A stretch of DNA of 8,558 bases, from NCBI GenBank assembly GCA_030655675.1, contig JAUSPM010000079.1, positions 1 to 8,558 of the forward strand, written 5' to 3'. A model generated the notes under the pieces. It had not been told where the DNA came from and did not search any database. It saw nothing but the letters and a program-made list of their open reading frames with translations. The position numbers were made by a program, and so were the translations under genes. Positions 5,573 to 8,558 of this stretch are shown here, piece after piece. Source of the DNA: Methanosarcinaceae archaeon. GTDB taxonomy: Archaea; Halobacteriota; Methanosarcinia; Methanosarcinales; Methanosarcinaceae. The first letter of the stretch is position 1. Every line of letters starts with the position of its first letter.

Positions 5573-5776
5573 ATGACTCCCGCAAAAGTGGATGTGAACC
5601 ATTCAATAACCGATTCGCTGGTAACTCAACCGGTCACACACTCAAACGAGGACGAGTTTATGCAAAGGCTTGTAGGTAGGTCGGCTTTAGACCTTCTAAC
5701 TGAGGGTTTATCGCCTGCTAAACAAAAGTCGTTACAGACCACACGCCGACTCATGCGAATCGAGTCTGCACAATGA
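5573..5776 (+). CDS. Small hypothetical protein (67 aa)
   Basis: This frame encodes a 67-residue hydrophilic protein of no family I recognise. The first 25 residues are Thr/Val/Ser/His-rich and likely unstructured. Residues 28-66 look helical and amphipathic, with basic residues near the end (DEFMQRLVGRSALDLLTEGL, then KQKSLQTTRRLMRIES). It has no cysteines and no membrane segment. It lies in a short promoter-hairpin-ORF-hairpin block directly upstream of the PLD-like gene in the same orientation, 59 bases apart, so the two may be co-transcribed with the intervening hairpin setting their ratio. An antitoxin-like, accessory or leader role is possible but unsupported. Its composition looks coding, but it could be a chance ORF. 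Confidence 0.5.
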   Translation: MTPAKVDVNHSITDSLVTQPVTHSNEDEFMQRLVGRSALDLLTEGLSPAKQKSLQTTRRLMRIESAQ

Positions 5777-5779
5777 GTG

Positions 5780-5805
5780 GGAAGGGATCTTAATCAATCC
5801 CTTCC
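5780..5805 (+). terminator. Strong intergenic hairpin (terminator or attenuator)
   Basis: GGAAGGGAT (5780-5788) and ATCCCTTCC (5797-5805) form a perfect 9-bp stem with an 8-base loop, starting three bases after the TGA of the 67-aa ORF. The sequence after it is T-rich but lacks a continuous T run, so partial termination or RNA processing between the two genes is as likely as full termination. Confidence 0.5.
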
Positions 5806-5835
5806 TCTCATCTATTAAATTTTACAAATTTTCTC

Positions 5836-7653
5836 ATGTCAACCGATACAAATATTAGAGTAATGGGTCCAAACGAGCAATATGCCCGATGGGATAATTC
5901 GAAGATCACTTTTAGTCGTAGAGAAATGAAAAACAATGATGCAAATCAATACGTGGGAAGTATTACACGAAAACTTATGGCTGTGCCACATACACTGGAT
6001 TTCCTCAAAATAATCCCTGCTGAACCTGTGCTCCCGATAATAGGTAAAAATATGTTATTGGATAATGGAACTCGGATCGATCTCACTACACAGCAGCGTG
6101 AAAAGATAAGATTGGCACTTATCAACGCGCGTATCCTTAACTGGAAATGGATGGATTTTCAAAAATATGATGGTAAGGTCCGGCAATCCACACCGTATTT
6201 TCTCAATATGCTTGGGAAATACTATTACACAAGGATGTTTAAAAAAAGCCCGGATTCCATGACTAAAAGCTATTACAGAAACCATGTGATAAAAAACCGG
6301 GTGATGTCAGTCAGGCACATACAATTGATAACCGAATATTATGAAAAATATGGACACGATGTAAAACTTGGACAATATCCATTCGATATTATCGTGGATA
6401 ATAAACACGGGTTTGTACTTCCGGAACAGCATGAGAACAGTATTGGAATCGAGATGAGATTTTCTGAAGCAATACATCAATGTAATTCCAAAAATATGAT
6501 ACTCTATGTGCCATCGATGTCACCTGAGATCAGAAGGCGTGTGAGTGCAATTATTGCAGGGATACTGTTCCATTCAAATCACATGGAGCATTTTTCATAT
6601 ATCAGTTATCTTGAACCTGAGATATGTGCGGATATTCGTATAAATGACTGGTCGTACTATCTTACAAATTCAAAAGAACGCGGGGCTGCAATGCCGCCAA
6701 CAGATACACTTCCATTCCCAAAAATCAATGATCTATATTCACAGGATCTTGTTGATACACAGATCAATGATATCAAAACCCCGGAATATATACAAAATAC
6801 CACATACACTTTCAAAACGCAATACATCAATAACCTGAACAACACTGAGATCGTACCCGGTGTTAAAGTCACGGTAGGTGTGGGGATGATGGGAGATCTG
6901 TGGAATGACATGGCAAAGGATTCTGATGTTATTGTTACAGGGATGTGCCGTGATGTTATGCTCAAACCGATTTATAAATATCCGGATGTCCTGGTAGCCA
7001 ACAGTTTAAGTGAGGGGAAACGGCATTTGGAAATAATGTCAAGGTTTGAAAAACATGGAAGTGAGATCCTGCAACTGCCAATGAATCATGGAAAGGCAAT
7101 ACTGAATAAAAACCGTTTATTGGTACACTCAATGACAACATCAAGTTACATGGGAAATAATCGGGAATCTTATGCGTTGATCGATTTCAATGATCATCCT
7201 CAAAAAACTGCTATACACGACGGATTGTTCTGGATGCTTTATCATTTTGGGAATAATAATGAAAAAGAATACATTCGGGAATGGAAGAACATTAAAGAAC
7301 TATTTGAAAATCGAATCGGATTGTTTGCTCATTTTCATAGTAATCGTGTTTTGGATTGGGTATATTACAAAGAGATTAAAAAAATTGCCGGAAATTTACC
7401 CATTACGATATACACCTCTCATCTCGATATGAAAAAGTATGCCAGGATGGCAAATGAGATCAGAATACAAGGAACCAGTCGATTTGCAAATCATCAATGC
7501 TACAGTATGGCCAAATGTCCAGTTCTAAAAGAACGAATGTGGCATCCGAGAATTGTTTTTAATAATAATTTTGTTGGAGTGGGAAGTTGGGATTTTTCAC
7601 AGATTAAAGATCAGAAGGAATTACAGGTTGTAATATATCAAAATTACAGATGA
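5836..7653 (+). CDS. Phospholipase D-like superfamily protein with altered HKD motifs
   Basis: The C-terminal half (about 340-605) of this 605-residue protein reads as two PLD-like repeats. Repeat one has H418-G-K420 where HxKxxxxD is expected, with N424/K425 in place of Asp, then LLVHSMTTSSYMGNNRE, parallel to the usual LLVGSANLTSSSLxRNxE. Repeat two has H570-P-R572 with N577 at the Asp position, then G583-S-W-D586, matching the GSxN/D element, and KELQVVIY. So His is kept in both, Lys only in the first, and Asp in neither; activity may be changed or lost. Such proteins act as nucleases, phosphodiesterases or DNA-binding modules. The N-terminal half is unfamiliar; residues 180-225 (PFDIIVD...GIEMRF...MILYVP) resemble a PD-(D/E)xK core with E-x-R. 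No signal peptide is seen. No Shine-Dalgarno precedes the ATG. A nucleic-acid role is inferred; the ORF is secure. Confidence 0.75.
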   Translation: MSTDTNIRVMGPNEQYARWDNSKITFSRREMKNNDANQYVGSITRKLMAVPHTLDFLKIIPAEPVLPIIGKNMLLDNGTRIDLTTQQREKIRLALINARILNWKWMDFQKYDGKVRQSTPYFLNMLGKYYYTRMFKKSPDSMTKSYYRNHVIKNRVMSVRHIQLITEYYEKYGHDVKLGQYPFDIIVDNKHGFVLPEQHENSIGIEMRFSEAIHQCNSKNMILYVPSMSPEIRRRVSAIIAGILFHSNHMEHFSYISYLEPEICADIRINDWSYYLTNSKERGAAMPPTDTLPFPKINDLYSQDLVDTQINDIKTPEYIQNTTYTFKTQYINNLNNTEIVPGVKVTVGVGMMGDLWNDMAKDSDVIVTGMCRDVMLKPIYKYPDVLVANSLSEGKRHLEIMSRFEKHGSEILQLPMNHGKAILNKNRLLVHSMTTSSYMGNNRESYALIDFNDHPQKTAIHDGLFWMLYHFGNNNEKEYIREWKNIKELFENRIGLFAHFHSNRVLDWVYYKEIKKIAGNLPITIYTSHLDMKKYARMANEIRIQGTSRFANHQCYSMAKCPVLKERMWHPRIVFNNNFVGVGSWDFSQIKDQKELQVVIYQNYR

Positions 7654-7745
7654 ATTGTTCAAATTTTAACAAAAAAGTGATTTATTCAAATAATGTAAAA
7701 GACTTCTTCCTTGATGCAAAATATCAAATGTGAGTTTTTCACTGC

Positions 7746-7776
7746 ATTGGCAATATATACACATGTGATTGCCATT
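7746..7776. repeat. Dispersed palindrome 1 of the CATTGGCAAT family (reverse orientation)
   Basis: ATTGGCAAT (7746-7754) faces ATTGCCATT (7768-7776), with seven perfectly paired bases (7748-7754 with 7768-7774) around a 13-base centre. The reverse complement of the unit (GGCAATCACATGTGTATATATTGCC) resembles palindrome 2 over arms and centre, so this copy appears inverted relative to the others. Confidence 0.6.
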
Positions 7777-7920
7777 GGAATGGATAATTTATATGCACGC
7801 GGTTTGAAAATTCAAAAATTTAAATAACAATATTTATATACTATATATGTTTAATAAACATGTGGATATTTTGCTTATTAGTTTTGTAGTGGTATATTTT
7901 TAAGTCACTGCTATCCTTTC

Positions 7921-7979
7921 AATGTGTTACATTGGCAATGGTATGTGTATATATTGCCAATGTAAGATACTACCACATT
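7921..7979. repeat. Dispersed palindrome 2, perfect 13-bp arms
   Basis: TTACATTGGCAAT (7927-7939) pairs perfectly with ATTGCCAATGTAA (7953-7965) across a 13-base centre (GGTATGTGTATAT). An outer AATGTG (7921-7926)/CACATT (7974-7979) extends the dyad. The AATGGTATGTG inside recurs in palindrome 3 and in array copy 2. Confidence 0.75.
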
Positions 7980-8086
7980 AAAAAACCCATAAATCTATTC
8001 ATTGATAGTGTTTTTAACAAAAATATATTAAAAATACAACATTTTTTTTCAGCACTGGATCGTTTAAAATCTGATTAAATGATGAT

Positions 8087-8144
8087 TCGTTTGTTCCATT
8101 TGCAATGGTATGTGTATGTTACTGCCAATGGAATATACAAACGA
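8087..8144. repeat. Dispersed palindrome 3, two-part stem
   Basis: An outer TCGTTTGT (8087-8094)/ACAAACGA (8137-8144) and an inner TTCCATT (8094-8100)/AATGGAA (8127-8133) frame TTGCAATGGTATGTGTA. The inner sequence shares GCAATGGTATGTG with palindrome 2 and array copy 2. The outer arms are unique to this copy, which suggests paired-base conservation of the shape. Confidence 0.65.
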
Positions 8145-8293
8145 TTACAGTCTACTGTTTTTATGTGTTTTTATCGATTTTTGATATTGATTTCTATAAT
8201 GAAATGTGTATAGATATTTTAATTTAAATAAAGTGAAAAACGCTTTTTTTAAAAAACATTTCTTCAGAATATCAAAAATGCTGGATTCTGCTA

Positions 8294-8558
8294 CATTTGC
8301 AATGGTATAGAGAATTCTTGCCATTGAAAGAAATTAATGTTGCATTTGCAATGGTATGTGCAATTCTTGCAAGTGAAAGAAATTGATGTTGCATTTGCAA
8401 TGGTATAGAGAATTCTTGCCATTGAAAGGAATTGATGTTGCATTTGCAATGGTATAGAGAATTCTTGCAAGTGAAAGAAATTGATGTTGCATTTGCAATG
8501 GTATAGAGAATTCTTGCCATTGAAATAAATTGATGTTGCATTAGCAATGGTATAGAGA
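8294..8558. repeat. 49-bp tandem repeat array with alternating unit types
   Basis: AATGGTAT recurs at 8301, 8350, 8399, 8448, 8497 and 8546, an exact 49-bp period; the sixth copy is cut by the window end. Each unit runs AATGGTATAGAGAATTCTTG, a variable arm, GAAAG/GAAAT, AAATTGATGTTGCATTTGC. Copies 1, 3 and 5 have CCATTG after CTTG, completing a CAATGG...CCATTG dyad centred near the palindrome AGAATTCT. Copies 2 and 4 have CAAGTG instead, which breaks that dyad and creates CTTGCAAG. Copy 2 also has GTGCAATTC in place of GAGAATTC. Because 49 is not a multiple of 3 and the unit lacks stops in one direction, a spurious minus-strand ORF spans it (8272-8547). Confidence 0.92.

Larger units (their letters stand above)
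7654..8558. other. Gene-free, AT-rich repeat region
   Basis: No credible coding frame is seen in these 905 bases. They contain short A/T-rich palindromes (for example ATGTTTA-A-TAAACAT at 7847-7861), many oligo-T and oligo-A runs, three dispersed imperfect palindromes sharing a CATTGGCAAT/ATTGCCAATG core, and a 49-bp tandem array at the right edge. AT-rich DNA next to repeated dyads is a common setting for replication origins and partition sites, and also for element-specific repeats. No choice can be made from the sequence alone. Confidence 0.6.

Noticed and set aside
5836..7653. A normal catalytic phospholipase D or Nuc-type nuclease
   Set aside because: Neither motif is a complete HxKxxxxD: Asp is missing in both and Lys is Arg in the second, so standard catalysis is not assigned.
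8272..8547. A 91-residue minus-strand ORF across the right-edge repeat
   Set aside because: It is produced by the 49-bp tandem repeat, which happens to lack stop codons in that direction. Because 49 is not divisible by 3, the frame shifts with every copy and no repeated protein unit is conserved.
8294..8558. CRISPR array
   Set aside because: The whole 49-bp period is conserved, with no unique spacers between repeats, and no cas genes are present.
1..8558. Firm assignment to a Borg or another named extrachromosomal element of Methanoperedens
   Set aside because: Tandem repeats, AT richness, archaeal RPA genes and TnpB are compatible with it, but no terminal repeats, marker genes or host-linked sequence are in the window.

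Overview
The window is AT-rich archaeal DNA. It most resembles a Methanosarcinales-type euryarchaeon (for example a Methanoperedens relative) or an extrachromosomal element of one. The strongest evidence is the pair of adjacent minus-strand genes for an archaeal replication protein A with an internal CxxC...CxxH zinc knuckle and its COG3390-type RPA-associated partner. Shine-Dalgarno sites of the GGTGA/GAGGT type, TATA/BRE-like boxes and oligo-T terminators also fit an archaeon. The taxonomic call rests on recognising families, not on a search. The element-like layout (solo tnpB, tandem repeats, few housekeeping genes) is suggestive only.

Left part, minus strand, read from about 4130 down to 1. 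A candidate structured RNA (about 4098-3915) comes first and ends in a ten-base oligo-T tract. Next is a 385-aa cysteine-rich protein of unknown function (2599-3756). Its leader holds a long two-part stem-loop and a small hairpin that covers its ribosome binding site, and a hairpin plus oligo-T terminator follows it. The RPA gene (1497-2393) and RPA-associated gene (547-1437) follow as a two-gene operon, with a triplicated 7-bp repeat in the probable promoter and a hairpin plus T7 terminator directly after the last stop codon. At the left edge is a small zinc-ribbon/coil gene that occupies two reading frames (39-459). Behind it is the first codons of a further gene that runs off the window.

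Right part, plus strand. An apparently intact IS200/IS605-type TnpB (4208-5383) has no TnpA beside it, and its 3' end folds into the hairpins expected of an omega/reRNA. It is followed by a 67-aa ORF (5573-5776), a strong intergenic hairpin, and a 605-aa protein (5836-7653). The C-terminal half of that protein is a phospholipase D-like double domain in which both HKD motifs are altered. Its middle contains a weak PD-(D/E)xK-like pattern.

The last 905 bases carry no credible gene. They hold three dispersed imperfect palindromes built on CATTGGCAAT/ATTGCCAATG at roughly 170-200 bp intervals. These are followed by a tandem array with an exact 49-bp period (copies at 8301, 8350, 8399, 8448, 8497, 8546) that runs off the window. 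Array units alternate between two types: in one the dyad is intact (CAATGG...CCATTG), and in the other the right arm reads CAAGTG. This makes a 98-bp higher-order repeat. The array and its satellite palindromes are the most distinctive unexplained signal. An iteron-type origin, a partition site or an element-specific repeat are all possible.
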